This document shows positions 45,195-57,709 of a stretch of 64,000 nucleotides of DNA, one piece after another. The stretch comes from Dasypus novemcinctus (Eukaryota; Chordata; Mammalia; Cingulata; Dasypodidae). The notes under the pieces were generated by a model. It made no database searches. It saw only the letters and a program-made list of their open reading frames with translations, and was not told the origin of the DNA. Position numbers and translations under genes: made by a program. Each line of letters starts with the position of its first letter. Position 1 is the stretch's first letter. The stretch is from NCBI RefSeq assembly GCF_030445035.2, contig NC_080673.1:39800365-39864364 (forward strand). Reading direction: 5' to 3'.

Positions 45195-46351
45195 TTATAT
45201 CATACAGTCTACCTTACCCTAAGCATGTATACATAGTCTCTTAATGCCTCTACTATTCGTTAGACAATGATAAATAACCATAACATGCCCTTACCTGTAA
45301 TGCTCTCAAGATAACACAACTTTGGTAACACTTGCTTTCTAAGAGGAAGCCATTAATCATCACATGCCTTTGGCTGACACCATCAGTCCTCCCAAGGGCC
45401 ACTTATGGTGCTGTCCCAGGACCCTAGTGTCCTACTACATGTGCTGACAATTTGAGGAGGTAAAGCTTTTGCTTTCATGAGGTGGAAGAAGAGAGACACG
45501 TGAGAACATGGCACATACAACGTGACGAACATTTTCTTAATTACAGTCCAGTGCATTAATCTGGCATTACAGGGCTGTTTTTACCAAAAGGTAGCATTAC
45601 TATCGCAATATGCTTTTCAACATGTTTGGAATTTCAGGACTTCCTGAAAAATGTACTTTGTTTTCTGATACAAGGTGAGGAGGAAAGAGAAGGTGAAAAG
45701 GGTATACCAAAAAGATCTTTGATCTAACCCAGGAAGGTTGGGAAATTGGGATTGATTCTTAAGAGCTAAACTCAAAGCCTGCCAATCAGAGTTGGGAAGA
45801 TTTTGCAAGACGGCCTTATTTATTCTAAAGTAAGTTATATCTATATATAAATGTCCCCCAAAAACGTCACAAGAGTAATACCTATTGTCAAAGTGAGGTT
45901 AGAAGATTCTCCAGGTCTCGTGACTGAGGTTACATAAAGGAAATAACTACAACAGATTTTGTTTTTGTTTTGTTTTGGGAAGCTCTGGGCCAAAGCTACC
46001 ATTCACAGGATTAACAAACATCTTTAAATAGTCTAGTTTTTTAAAAATGTTTGTCTGATCTGCAAAATTAGTTTAACTACATAAATCCCTGTCCTATAAG
46101 CCATAGTTCACAGGTGTAAAACTTTGCAATTTTTATCATTCCGTAGAAGAGATATTTTGTAACCCTCAAGGTGAATCGTGGAAATCGGATACGTAGTCTT
46201 AAGGAAATTCTTACATTCAGAAATAACCTTGGAAAGTTCACCAGCGATTCCTTCTAGCAAGAAAAGTCTAGTCATAATCTGGTCCCGCGTAGAAAAATCC
46301 ATTTCAGTTTATAGTGCAAGACCTTTGTGAGGGGGTGTCCAGCTGCCCACG

Positions 46352-46504
46352 TTACTGTAAGTATCGATAGACCTTGAAGCAGTGATTTCCAGAGTCTGCA
46401 ACCACGACATGGCCATCTGAAGTCAGGGCCAGGCCTTGGGGGCCGTAGAGCGGGTCAGCAGATGTGTTAATGTAGGATAAAAACGATCCGCTTCCATCAA
46501 AAAC
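46352..46504 (-). CDS. TRIM2: TRIM2 last coding exon (final NHL blade and stop)
   Basis: The exon starts after acceptor atgttctgcag and encodes 50 residues, beginning [20 protein letters not shown] and ending CFKVYRYLQ, then TAA at 46352-46354. This is the closing NHL blade; the family terminates at exactly this residue, so the C-terminus is intact. The 3'UTR follows directly. Confidence 0.96.
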   Translation of the reverse strand, partial: VFDGSGSFLSYINTSADPLYGPQGLALTSDGHVVVADSGNHCFKVYRYLQ

Positions 46505-47168
46505 CTGCAGAACATATAAAGCCAGAGCGTTAGAGGAAAAGTTACGGCAAATGCTGAGGTCTGAGTGGAAAATCACGATGCTAATGTTGAAACAGAAAGC
46601 ACACGTGCAATCCCTAGGTTTCTTTACATCTCCAGCACACAGACAGTCTCTCCCTCCACTTGGCTTTCTTTTTCTCTTCTCCCTTTCTACACCCTGGATA
46701 TAGAACACGCCATTGGCTTCCATTCCTTATATTCCCACAGTGGTCACAATAAGGATTTGGTGGGAATGGCCCTTGGTGTTGCTTGTAGATGAGTGACCCT
46801 TATTTCCCCCTCTGAGCTTTCACTTCTGCCCCTCCCATCCTCACGACCCCCTTTCATTCCTTTCCACCAGCAATCGTAAGGGAGAAAAATCAGCCATTAG
46901 ACCACAGTAGAGTGATCCTGAATCCTACTATACAATGAAACAGTACAGATTTTCTTTTCCTTTTCAGAAGAGAGTCAGTTGTAACAAGTCAATGGTTTAC
47001 ATGTAAATGTGGATATGAAGGGGTCCTTAGGGCTGTAAGCTTCTTTCTGCTCTGAGGAAATGAAAGGAACAAATCCAGGCCCTTAGCCCTTATACTTCTC
47101 CTTCACAAGGCCCAGGTTGGTTTCTTTAGACCATTTTATTTGGCCTGCACAGTGTTTTAAAAGGCAGT

Positions 47169-47968
47169 GTAGGGAAGCAGATTTGGCTCAACAGATAGAG
47201 TGTCCGCCTACCACACGAGAGGTGCAGGGTTCAAACCCAGGGCCTCCTCACCCATGTGGTGAGCTGGTCCACGTGCAGCGCTGATGCACACAAGGAGTGC
47301 CGTGTCATGTAGGGGTATCCCCAGCATAAGGGAACCCCACGCACAAGGAGTGCGCCCCGCAAGGAGAGCCGCCCTGCGCAAAAAAAGCGCAGCCCGCTCA
47401 GGAGTGGCACCGCTCACATGGAGAGCTGATGCAGCAAGATGACGCAACAAAAGAGACACAGATTCCTGGTGCCGTCAAGAATGCAAGCGGGGGAAACGGA
47501 CTTTGGCCCGGTGGTTAGGGCGTCCGTCTACCACATGGGAGGTCCGCGGTTCAAACCCCGGGCCTCCTTGACCCGTGTGGAGCTGGCCATGCGCGGTGCT
47601 GATGCGCGCAAGGAGTGCCGTGCCACGCAAGGGTGTCCCCCGCGTGGGGGAGCCCCACGCGCAAGGAGTGTGCCCGTGAGGAGAGCCGCCCAGCGTGAAA
47701 AAGTGCAGCCTGCCCAGGAATGGCGCCGCCCACACTTCCCGTGCCGCTGACGACAACAGAAGCGGACAAAGAAACAAGACGCAGCAAACAGACACCAAGA
47801 ACAGACAACCAGGGGAGGGGGGGAAATTAAATAAATAAATCTTTAAAAAAAAAAAAAAAAAGAATGCAAGCGGACACAGAAGAACACACAGCAAATGGAC
47901 ACAAGAGAGCAGACAACAGGAGCGGGCGGGGGGGGGGAACAAATAAAATTAAGTTAAAAAAAAAAAAA
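47169..47968 (+). mobile_element. DAS-type SINE (outer), split by a younger SINE
   Basis: Head 'ggaagcagatttggctcaac', body with 'gatgcagcaagatgacgcaa', then 'gccgtcaagaatgcaagcgg', where the inner SINE starts. It resumes at 47874 with 'acacagaagaacacacagca', G run and poly(A). It lies in the last TRIM2 intron, antisense. Confidence 0.88.
47491..47859 (+). mobile_element. Young DAS-III SINE nested in an older SINE
   Basis: Head 'gggaaacggactttggcccg', full GC-rich body and poly(A). It is flanked by the perfect 14-bp duplication aagaatgcaagcgg (47477-47490 and 47860-47873). Confidence 0.93.
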
Positions 47969-49752
47969 GAGACACCTGAATGCTACTAGACGTAACCAGA
48001 GCACTTTGGATTCTCAGGGGCACTGCATAGGGCGACATCGGCAGGATGCAAAACCACGTCTGTAAATGCTTATTTAGATCTATGCAGGTAGGTACATAGG
48101 GAAACTGGAGGAGAGAACAGTCCTCCTTCACTCTGAAGATTTGAACTGGAATGGATTTCTTGAATGGAACCAGATTATGACTAGACTTTTTCTGCTAGAA
48201 GGAATCACTAGGGAACTTTCCAAGGTTATTTCTGACTGTGACAATTCCCTTAATTTAGTGTAAAAGTCAAACTTTCTTTGTGCCATGTACCTCTGTGGCA
48301 GTCTGGTAAAGACTATAGACCCCTTCTCAGAATAATGTTCTAATGTTTTATTATTTTTAAAGACTCAGTTAAATTGGCAAATGCTATTCGTGATACCATT
48401 ATTTCTGAACCATGAAAACACTCAAATTCCTTATTATTACTCTTTTTTTAGTTTATTTGTTTTTGTTAACTTTTTCTTTGTAAATAACTATAGATTCATA
48501 GAAAGTTGCAAAGAGAGTACAGAGAGGTCCCTTGTACCTCTCACCCACTTCCCCCAGTGGTTACATCTTACATAATTAGAACACAGTATTAAAATCGTCA
48601 CACTGAAATGGGTCCGTGGTCCTGTGTCATTTTAGCACGTGTGTGTGCATGGCACCACCACAGAAATCACCACACAGAGCTATTCCATCACAGCAAAGAC
48701 CTCCCTGATGGTAACACCCCCCACCCTCACCTTTAACCCTTGCCAAACCACAAATCTGTTTTCCGTCTCTATAATTTTGCCATTTCAGAAATGCTATATA
48801 CACATACATTTACGGTATGTGACCTTTTCAAATTGGCTTTTTTTTCGCTCAGCATAATGCCCTCGATATCCATCCAAGTTGCTGAGTGTATCAACAGTCT
48901 GTGCCTTTTTCCTGCTGAGTAGTCAGCCTTCCACGGTACGAATGTACACAGTTTGTTCAGCCATTTTCCTATGGAAGACATTTGGGTTCTTTCCAGTTTG
49001 GGGAGATTATGAATAGAGTTGCGATTAACAATAATGTACAGGCTTTTGTGTGGACAAAAGTTTTCATCTCTCTGTGATAAATGTGCAGGAGTAGAACTGC
49101 TGAGTTGTATGGTAGGCATATATAAGTAATTTATGAAACTGTCACACTATTTTCTAGTCTAGCAATACCATTTGACATTCTAACCAGTATTGTATGTGAG
49201 ATGTAGTTTCTCTATATCTGTGTCATAAGAATAGTATCATCAGTCTTTTTTTATGTTAGCTATTCTAATAAGTATATAGTAATATCTCATTGTGGTCTTA
49301 ATTTGCATTTCCCTAATGGCTGACGATGTTAAATATCATTTCATATGCTTATTTGCTGCTCATATCTGCCCCCTTCATTGAAATTTCTCTTCATGCTTTT
49401 TGCCATTTCCTAATTGGATTGTTTTTCTTTTCGGTTGGGTTTTGAGAGATCTATCTACATATATTATAGATTTGAGTCTTTTGTCAGATATGTGGTTTGA
49501 AAATATTTTCTCCTAGTCTGTAGCTTGTCTTTTCATCCTCTTAACAGAGTCCTTCACAGAGCAAAAGTTTTAAATTTATTCATTTTTCTTTTATGGATCA
49601 TGTTTTGGTGTCATGTCATCTCACCAAGTCTTAGGTCCTAAAGTGTTTCTCTTTAAATCTTCTAAAAGTTTATCTTCTAAAAGTTTTATAGTTTTACATT
49701 TTTTCATTTAAATTTGATTCCTTTGAGTTAATTTTTTTCACAAAGTGAGGTT

Positions 49753-50137
49753 CATTTTTTTTTTTTTTTTTTTTTTTAAGATTTATTATTTTATTTAATT
49801 TCCCCCTCCCTCCCCTGGTTGTCTGTTCTTGGTGTCTATTTGCTGCGTCTTGTTTCTTTGTCCGCTTCTGTTGTCGTCAGCGGCACGGGAAGTGTGGGCG
49901 GCGCCATTCCTGGGCAGGCTGCTCTTTCTTTTCACGCTGGGCGGCTTTCCTCACGGGCGCACTCCTTGCGCGTGGGGCTCTCACGCGGGGCACACCCTTG
50001 CGTGGCAGGGCACTCCTTGCGCGCATCAGCACTGCGCATGGCCAGCTCCACACGGGTCAAGGAGGCCCGGGGTTTGAACCGCGGACCTCCCATATGGTAG
50101 ACGGACACCCTAACCACTGGGCCAAAGTCCGTTTCCC
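49753..50137 (-). mobile_element. Young DAS-III SINE
   Basis: Long T-tract, 'cccctggttgtctgttcttg', GC-rich body, and 'gggccaaagtccgtttcccc' end. Flanks 'cattttttttt' on both sides match the interrupted L1. The body has a small deletion around 'ggggctctcacgcggggcac'. Confidence 0.92.
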
Positions 50138-51180
50138 CATTTTTTTTTTAACCTATGGATATATAACCACTCCAGCACCATTTGTTTTTGGAAAGACTAT
50201 CCTTCCTGATTGAACTGCTTTTGTACCTTTGACAAAAAATCAGATGGCTGTACTCATGTGGGCGCTATTTCTAGAGTCTATTCTGTTCCAACGATCTAAG
50301 TGTTTATCCCTAAACCAGCATCCCACAGTCTTGCTCACTGTAGCATACAATAGCTAGATAATAAATCATGGTATCAGGAAGAGCAATTCCTTCCACTTTA
50401 TTCTTCTTTTTCAAAATTGTTTTAACTCTTCTATTTCCTTTGCCTTACCGTATAGATTTTAGAATAATCTTGTCTATATCAACAAAAAAATCCTGCTGGG
50501 GGTTTATGTTAAACCTGTATATCAATTTGGAGAATTAACATTTTTACTATGTTGAGTCTTCCAAGCTAAAGAAGACCCAAATTTATGTCTCTTCATATAT
50601 TTAGATCTTTGATTTCTTTAATCAGCTTCTTATAGTTTTCAGCATATAAACCCTATACGTTTTGTTAGATTTTTAACCTAAGTATTTCATTTTTTGAGCA
50701 ATTATAAAAGGCATTGTAGATTCAATTTTGTTTTCCTTGTGTTCATTGCTAATATGTAGAAATATAACTGGTTTTCGTATGTTGAACTTGTATCCTGTGA
50801 CCTTCCTGAATTCCCTTACTAGGTCTAGTAATGTTTTAGGTAGATTCCTTGGGATTTTCTATGTAAATGATCATGTCAGCTACAAATAGGGAAAGATTTA
50901 ATTCTTCCTTTCCAATTTGTAAGCATATTTCCTTTTCTATTCTGTTGTATTGGCTAGAACTTCCAGCGTTTTGTTGAATAAGAATGGTGAGGACAGACAT
51001 CCTTGCTTTGTTCCTAATCTTAGGAAGAAAGCGTTCAGTCTTTTATCATTTCGAATAGTGTTAGCTGTAGGTTTTTGATGTTCTTTACCAAGTTGTGAAG
51101 TTCCTCTCTATTCCCAGTTTTCTGAGTTTTTATCATGACTATTTAATCTGTCAAATGCTTTTTCTGCATCAGTTGATATT

Positions 51181-51506
51181 GAGGAGCCCACCTCCAGGCC
51201 AAAATGCAATGTGATAGTGCAAGCCTACCACAGACAATTACAAAGGCTTTGCCTGGCTGGCCTCGGGGGCAAGATGCCCTCCCCTCACCAGACCTGGTGC
51301 AACAGTGCGCCCAGTCTCCAGTGGGAGAGGCAGTCAACCTGACCCCTGCCCTTGGGGCCTGCCTGCCCATATGTATATTTGCATTCCTAGCCCAGGTGGC
51401 TCCATTCAGGTGTGTGTGGGGGCGTGACTAGGGCACTTTTCACCACACGGACTTAGTCTGTTCCATTCTCAGCCCTTCTCCCTCTCCCTCACCTGGGTCA
51501 TAAAAT
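51181..51506. other. Unidentified insert in the L1, possibly LTR-derived
   Basis: GC-richer than its surroundings and unlike L1 ('gaggagcccacctccaggcc', 'gcctgcctgcccatatgtat'). It continues after the SINE at 51732-51900. I cannot name its family. Confidence 0.35.
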
Positions 51507-51516
51507 GGCAGCAGTC

Positions 51517-51721
51517 CAGGGAGCAGGTATAGCTCAAGGTGGTTAAGCACCTGCTTCCCATTTATGAGGTCCTGAGTTCGATCTCTGGTACCTCCTCAAA
51601 ACAAAACAAACAGAAAAAACAACTCTCACTGGGGAGCAGGTAAAGCTCAGTGGTTGAGCCCCCGCTTCCTATGTATGAGATCCTGGGTTCAATCCCTGGA
51701 ACCTCCTGGAAAAAAAAAAAA
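51517..51721 (+). mobile_element. Dimeric DAS-type SINE with a single 10-bp TSD
   Basis: Monomer 1 ('gggagcaggtatagctcaag') and monomer 2 ('ggggagcaggtaaagctcag') are joined by an A/C-rich linker (aaacaaaacaaacagaaaaa). The duplication ggcagcagtc (51507-51516 and 51722-51731) flanks the whole dimer. Confidence 0.9.
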
Positions 51722-52028
51722 GGCAGCAGTCTTTTGTTCACGGTTCCTGGCAGTGAAACCAGCCACTACCCTGCCACCCAATTCTGTCCGTGCTGATTTG
51801 TCTGATCCTTTTCTAATGCAGTTTCCTGGGAAAGAATGGAACCTTAGGCAGCAGGCACCCATTTTCCCCTCTTGCTTACACTATCACAGGAAGTGAATAT
51901 AGTTTGCTTATCATTTTCAGTTTGACTTGTTGTCCTAATTAGATCACCCTGACACTTGGCACTTCAACAAATATGGTCTTATGATTTTTTTTTTACCTTT
52001 TTAATATGATGGATGACACTGATTTTTT

Positions 52029-52378
52029 TTTTTTAAGATTTATTTCTCCCCACCCCCTTGTTGTTTGCATTTGCTGTGTCTGTTTGTTGTATGCTGGTCT
52101 GCTTTTTATGAGGCACAGGGAACTAAACCCGGGACCTCTGACGTGGGAGGGAGGGGCCTAATTGCTTGAGTCACCCCTGATCCCTGTTTTGTCGTGTCTT
52201 TCATTATGTTTTCCTCATGTCTCCTGTTGCGTCATCTTGTTGCGTCAGCTAGCTGTGCCTGCACCTAGCATCAGCTCACTGTCTTGCTCATCTTCTTTAG
52301 AAGGCACCAGGAACTGAACCAGGGACCTCCTGTGTGGTAGGCAGGACCTCAATTGCTCGAGCCACATCTACTTCCCTG
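52029..52378 (-). mobile_element. DAS-type SINE pair
   Basis: Reverse orientation with two head complements: 'gcttgagtcacccctgatcc' (ending about 52185) and 'gctcgagccacatctacttc' (ending about 52376). Confidence 0.8.
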
Positions 52379-52385
52379 ATGGATT

Positions 52386-52746
52386 TCATTTTTTATTACA
52401 CTCCCCCTTGTGGCTTGCTTGCTGTCTGCTCTCTCTGTCCATTCACTATGCTTTCTTCTGTGTGTATTTATTTATTTATTTATCCCCCTCCCTTGCAGCT
52501 TGCTTGTTGTTTTTTGCTCTGTCAATTGGCTGCTTGCTCTTTTGCTCTTCTGTTTGTTTTTTTTTTTGCTTGTCTCCCTTTTGGTTGCATCACCTTGCTG
52601 AGACGGCTCTCCATGGGGCTTGTGGGCCGGTGGCTCTCCGTGGCATGCGGGCAAGCCTGCCTTCACAAGGAGGCCCCAGGACGCAAACCCAGGGCCTCCC
52701 GTATGGTAGACGGGAGCCCAACTCATTGAGCCACAGCCGCTTCCCT
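52386..52746 (-). mobile_element. DAS-type SINE
   Basis: Reverse orientation: 'ttttttattacactccccct', 'tctctctgtccattcactat', body with 'ccttcacaaggaggccccag', head complement 'gagccacagccgcttccctg'. Confidence 0.85.
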
Positions 52747-53099
52747 GATTTTTTTTTAATCCCCCTTCCCTGCCACTTGTGGTTTTTTGCATGCTGTCTA
52801 CTCTCTGTGTCCATTCGCTGTATGTTCTTCTGTGTTTGTATTTATTTAATTTTCCCTCCCCCCTTGCAGCTTGCTTGTTGTCTGCTCTCTGTGTCCATTT
52901 GCTGTGCGCTCTTCTGTGTTTTTTTGCTTGTCTCCCTTTTTCTGTTGTTGTTGCGTCACCTTGCTGAGTCGGCTCTCTGTGGCGTCTCTGCAGCGCTTGC
53001 AGGTGAGCCTGCCTTCACAAGGAGGCCCCAGCATGCAAACCCAGGACCTCCCATATGGTAGACGGGAGCCCAACTGATTGAGCCACAGCCACTTCCCCT
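52747..53099 (-). mobile_element. DAS-type SINE
   Basis: Same subfamily as its left neighbour: T9 tail, 'tctctgtgtccattcgctgt', 'ccttcacaaggaggccccag', and 'gagccacagccacttcccct'. 'ctgat'/'ctgac' at each junction is probably a small target duplication. Confidence 0.85.
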
Positions 53100-53907
53100 G
53101 ACAGATTTTTAAATACTGAACCAGGCTTGTATCCCTGGAATATAACCCAGCTTGGTCATGGTGTATTTTAAATTATATTTTACATATTTTAATATACATT
53201 TTATATATTGCAGAATCTGCTAATGTTTTGTTAAGATTTTTTGTAGTTTTCTTTTTGCACTGTCTGTCTGATTTGGGTATTAGAGTAATACTGGCTTCAT
53301 AAGCTAAGTTGGAAAATGTTTGCGCTCATCTTCTATTTTTTGGAAGAGACTGTGTAAAACTGATATAAATTCTTCTTTAAATATTTGGTAGGATTCTTTA
53401 GTGAAACTATCTGGGTCTGGAGATTTTTTTTTTGAAGAGCTTTAATATTATGAATTAAATTTCCTTAATAGCGATAGAGCTCTTCAAATGATCTACCTCA
53501 TACCGGGTGAGTTGTGGAGTTTGTATTTTTTGAGGAATTCATCTGTTTCATCTAAATTGTCAGATTATGTGTATAGAGTTGTTCATGGAATTTCCTTATT
53601 ATTATCTTGATGTCTTCAGTATTTACAGTGATATTTGCTGTTTTGTACCTGATATTGGCAATTTGTGTCTTCTCTTTTTTTCTTTGTCAGTTTTGCTAGG
53701 GATTTATTAATTTTTGAAGGTCCACCTTTTTGGCTCATTTATTTTTTCTTGCTTTTCTGTTTTGAATTTCATTGATTTCTGATCCAATTTTTATTATTCC
53801 CATCTGCTTTGGGTGTCTTATTTCTAATTTCCCTTTCAGTACTGCTTTAACTGCTTCCCACAAATTTTGATATGCTATATTTAATTTCCATTAGTCCATT
53901 GCATTTT

Positions 53908-54339
53908 TTAAAAAGATTTTATTTTTATTTATTTATTTCTCTCCCCTTTCCCCCACCCCCCACCCCTTCACCAGTTGTCTGTTCTCTGTGTCCATTTGCT
54001 GTGTGTTCTTTTTGTCTGCCTCTGTTGTTGTCAGGAGCATGGGAATCTGTGTTTCCTTTTTTTTGTCGCGTCATCTTGCTGCGTCAGCTCTCCATGTGTG
54101 CGGCACCATTCTTGGGCAGGCTGAACTTTGTTTCGCGCTGGGTGGCTCTCCTTATGGGGCACTCCTTGTGCGTGGGGCTCCCCTCGTGGGGGACACCCAT
54201 GCATGGCAGGGCACTCCTTGCGCGTGTCAGCACTGAGTGTGGTCCAGCTCCACATGGGTCAAGGAGGCCCCGGGTTTGAACCGCGGGCCTCCCATGTGGT
54301 AGACGGATGCCCTAACCACTGGGCCAAGTCTGCTTCCCA
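53908..54339 (-). mobile_element. DAS-III-type SINE
   Basis: Full-length reverse copy with 'gttgtctgttctctgtgtcc', the 'gcgtcatcttgctgcgtcag' segment, and head complement 'gggccaagtctgcttcccag'. Left flank 'agtccattgcattttt' recurs as 'agtccgttgcattttt' only after the next SINE. Confidence 0.9.
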
Positions 54340-54342
54340 GCA

Positions 54343-54777
54343 TTTAAAAAAAAAAAAAAAAAAGATTTATTTATTTATTTCTCTCCCCTTCCCTCCCCAC
54401 CCCCCCATGCCCCAGTTGTCTGTTCTCTGTGTCTATTTGTGGCGTGTTCTTCTTTGTCCACTTCTGTTGTTGTCAGCGGCATGGGAATCTGTGTTTCTTT
54501 TTGTTGCGTCATCTTGTTGTGTCAGTTCTCCGTGTGTGCGGTGCCATTCTTGGGCAGGCTGAACTTTCTTTCGCGCTGGGCAGTTCTTACGGGGCACACT
54601 CCTCATGTGTGGGGCTCCCCTATGTGGGGACACCCCTGCGTGGCAGGGCACTCCTTGAGCGCATCAGCACTGCGCATGGGCCAGCTCCACGCGGGTCAAG
54701 GAGGCCTGGAGTTTGAACCACAGACCTCCCATGTGGTAGGCAGATGCCCTAACCACTGGGCCAAGTCCGCTTCCCAG
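54343..54777 (-). mobile_element. DAS-III-type SINE, adjacent same-strand copy
   Basis: Same structure as the preceding copy, ending 'gggccaagtccgcttcccag'. The two are separated only by 'catttaaaaa' and the T/A tract, which fits insertion into the duplicated target. Confidence 0.9.
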
Positions 54778-55459
54778 TCCGTTGCATTTTTAAATTTTTC
54801 TTGATACTTCCTCTTTGACCCATGGATTATTTAGCAGAATAATGCTTTAAAATGCATAAAACAAAATACATGGATTATAAAGGCAAACAATTATATTGAA
54901 ATATAGTTATCAAATTATTATGAATAATGCTATAGTGATGTGTGCTTTTTTATTAACATATCAAACAAGAAACAGTGATGAGTATATTACTTACTTTTGA
55001 AATAGTGATCAATATAAATGATAGTTCCAGATGTCTGTAACAACTGCAATATCACATGAAAATATCTGTGATTTCTTTTGGTGACAAGCCATAGGTATCA
55101 CTAAAACTACTCTGATTATTACCTATATTCATAATTATAGGAAATGATCATTTTCTGCTAAAGCCTAGTGAAAATAATTATATAATGTTTTTGTTCCTGG
55201 GCCTTTTGAATTCTAGCCACAAACCCCTTGGAGATCTGTGGGATCCAGGTTAAGAAATAATTTAGAGGGTTTCACTCTGATAATGTTACCCTTTTACTAC
55301 TTCTCTGCTTTCCTTAGTTTGATTCTTTTGGTGAGATTATCAGGACCTTATGACCTGACCAATGAAGAATGGAGAGCATTTCAATTTAGGGGACAGTCAA
55401 TCCTTCACCTTTAACAAATGCCAATCACTCTAAACAAATAAATTCACAATTTCATCTAC

Positions 55460-55600
55460 CTGGATCCTGCTGTTTCCCCAGTCGGCTACGATGATGTTTC
55501 CATTTGAGTCCACTGCTACACCTGTTGGAGCATTAAACTGCCCATTTCCTTCTCCATTTGAGCCAAATTTCAACATGAACTCCCCTTCTTGATTAAATAC
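55460..55600 (-). CDS. TRIM2: TRIM2 NHL-repeat exon (penultimate)
   Basis: This 141-bp, 47-codon exon follows acceptor tttcatacag and ends at donor gtagat. It begins [20 protein letters not shown] and ends ADWGNSRIQ, a complete NHL blade with its [11 protein letters not shown] connector. It is in phase 0 at both ends. The donor GTAGAT is weaker than GTAAGT but joins cleanly to the last exon. Confidence 0.95.
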
Positions 55601-57709
55601 CTGTATGAAATGTTTTAAAATTATTTTATGAACCATCATGGATATTTAAAAATCTTCTACCTGAGCAGTATATTCATAACAAGACCTATGCTTTAAGACA
55701 TCCTAAAGAAGTATAAAACAAACAATCCAAAAATCTACAATCTGGACACCCCTATCATCTGTGGCCATGCACTTTATTGCATAAGTCTGATTTATCATTT
55801 GTTAAATCACCATTTCTTTTTTTTCCTGACTTATACCTGGTTAATAAATAACTTGTGTGAGAAATATTTCCTTTATAGACTATAAAATACTATGCACATA
55901 TAAAGCGGTATGAGTAATTAAACCTATAATTTCCGACAATATTATTATTTCTGCTTTAAAAATAACAGCTAGATATTGAGAATGTTCTAACAGGGTAGAA
56001 GTTAATCCTAAGTGGGATTAAAGCGTAGATTTTTGTTAGGCCAGATGCTTAGAATTTATTAGCATTTTTCTAAATCAGTATAAAAAACGAGTAGGCTGGA
56101 CTTCACATTTATAACAGGGACAATTCATTCAGTGTGTGTGTGTGAGCGGGGGAAAAGGAATAAGAAAAGGGCTTTAAAAATTTACCCTAGGAAGTTGAAA
56201 TAAAAGGTTTACATGATCTTAAGGCTTGAGTAGAACCTGAGAGAAGGGAGGCTTAGATGTGGTGGGCTAAACAGAACCCCTAAGCAAACTCCATACAAGT
56301 GATAAGGTCGAGAAATTGGCTGCCATGGTTAATTAAACTTCTTACTGACAGTCTGCTATTGTATGTATACCATATACATCTTATTGATTTGGAGAGAATT
56401 GAAATTTTAATGCCATGTGTTTAACGGTAACAAAGTCGTGAGCATAATTTTATTAATATTTTGATGATTCCAATGAGACACTGGGGAAAGTGGGACATCC
56501 CTTTCTCTAAAGCCTAAAATTACTTTAAGAAAAAGAAGCAAAGGAGTCATGACTACTTCCTGAATTAATTCCATAATTGCCAAGTGAGCAGGCAGCCTCT
56601 TTGGTTCTTTAAGAAGGAAAAAGATAGGAACAACTAGCTTTTACTTATGTTTTTAAAATCTTCCGACTCTTTTTTTATCCACTTTTTCATAAAACGTTCT
56701 AGTTTTAAAGACCAATGGGAATGTGTTTGTTGACTATTCTCCGTTCTTTCCCTTATTAAGTCCTACAAATAATCCTCTTTTATTTGCTTTTTGTGCTTAT
56801 CTCTCTAAGTTAGTACGCTTTCCTTGGCATATTCAAATGGCTCATGTGCTTCTGCTTCATTTTGGAAAATGGAGAAGGCCAAAATCTAGTTTTACTTGTT
56901 TTGTGATGAAAAGAAAATATATACTGAAGGTAGCTAAAGAACTAACTAGATTACATGTTAGCCCTAGTTTATGGGTATAGATTGCACATTCACCAACAGA
57001 GAAGTGGCTTGAACCCAGAACTACTGCTAACTGCACTGTGTCGCCTGGGAAACAAAAGCCCAAGGATTTCATAAATCTATTTTAACAGCTGTCGAAGGGA
57101 AGAGAAAAAACAAGAGACTGCAGTTTTCTGAAATAAGAGAAAAATGAGGAAAATTTAGCTGAAATAGGTAACTAAAAGAACCTACCTCTACTCTAGCTGA
57201 AGTTTTCAGAATCGTAAGAATTATAAATTTCTCATATTTTCTAATTCTCCATCTAAAATGTCATTTAATTGCTCATAGATTTTATTCAGATGAAAACATA
57301 TTAAGAGGCAGAAGTATGAGCTTTAAAAGTTTTGTAGCTTTGTGTTTTATAACAAGTTTAACAAATTTTTCATAAACTTGATAATCTTTTTCTGACTTCA
57401 AAATTCTGTCTTTCTCAAATACTGCCTCCACCTGGAAGTCTTCCCTCATAGTCTTAGTTATGGAAATATTTTTTCTTCTGGTCACTTACAGAACCTTATA
57501 TGTACCTATTTTTAAAAAATCATTTATTGCTATCTGCCTTGCATTTTCGTTATTTACATATGTTTTATTTCCTTTCTACAGTGTCAGCTGGGGCTGGAGT
57601 AGAGGCACCACCCCACATACCAAGGTCAGCTGAGTCATAGAGGCTGTTTGAGACACTGGGGTGGGAATGGCTCTGAGATCACAGTTGTGCTTAGTAGGAA
57701 AGAGCACGT

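Larger units (their letters stand above)
42050..46351 (-). other. TRIM2: Probable TRIM2 3'UTR
   Basis: About 4.3 kb of AT-rich sequence below the stop codon is nearly free of the SINE/LINE load seen elsewhere, as expected for a long constrained 3'UTR. An AATAAA on the minus strand (plus TTTATT at 42071-42076) is followed by U-rich sequence and is my candidate end. A second AATAAA near 43411, followed by a long T-tract, could give a shorter form. An L2/MIR-like fragment lies at 44300-44405 and a (TA)n run at 45172-45194. The end is inferred; no transcript data were available. Confidence 0.55.
48440..54850 (-). mobile_element. Old LINE-1 (minus), broken up by SINEs
   Basis: Reading in the minus direction, the segments at 53100-53900, 50138-51180 and 48440-49750 follow L1 ORF2-to-3'UTR order. 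Landmarks on the plus strand include 'taatttgcatttccctaatg' (49299), 'agaatggtgaggacagacat' (50981) and 'ataacccagcttggtcatgg' (53142). DAS SINEs are inserted at 49753, 51517, 52029-53099, 53908 and 54343. It is on the same strand as TRIM2 and fills most of its last intron. It is highly diverged. Confidence 0.75.

Noticed and set aside
56723-56980. 85-residue plus-strand frame in a TRIM2 intron
   Set aside because: No splice signals, similarity or conserved start context were seen.
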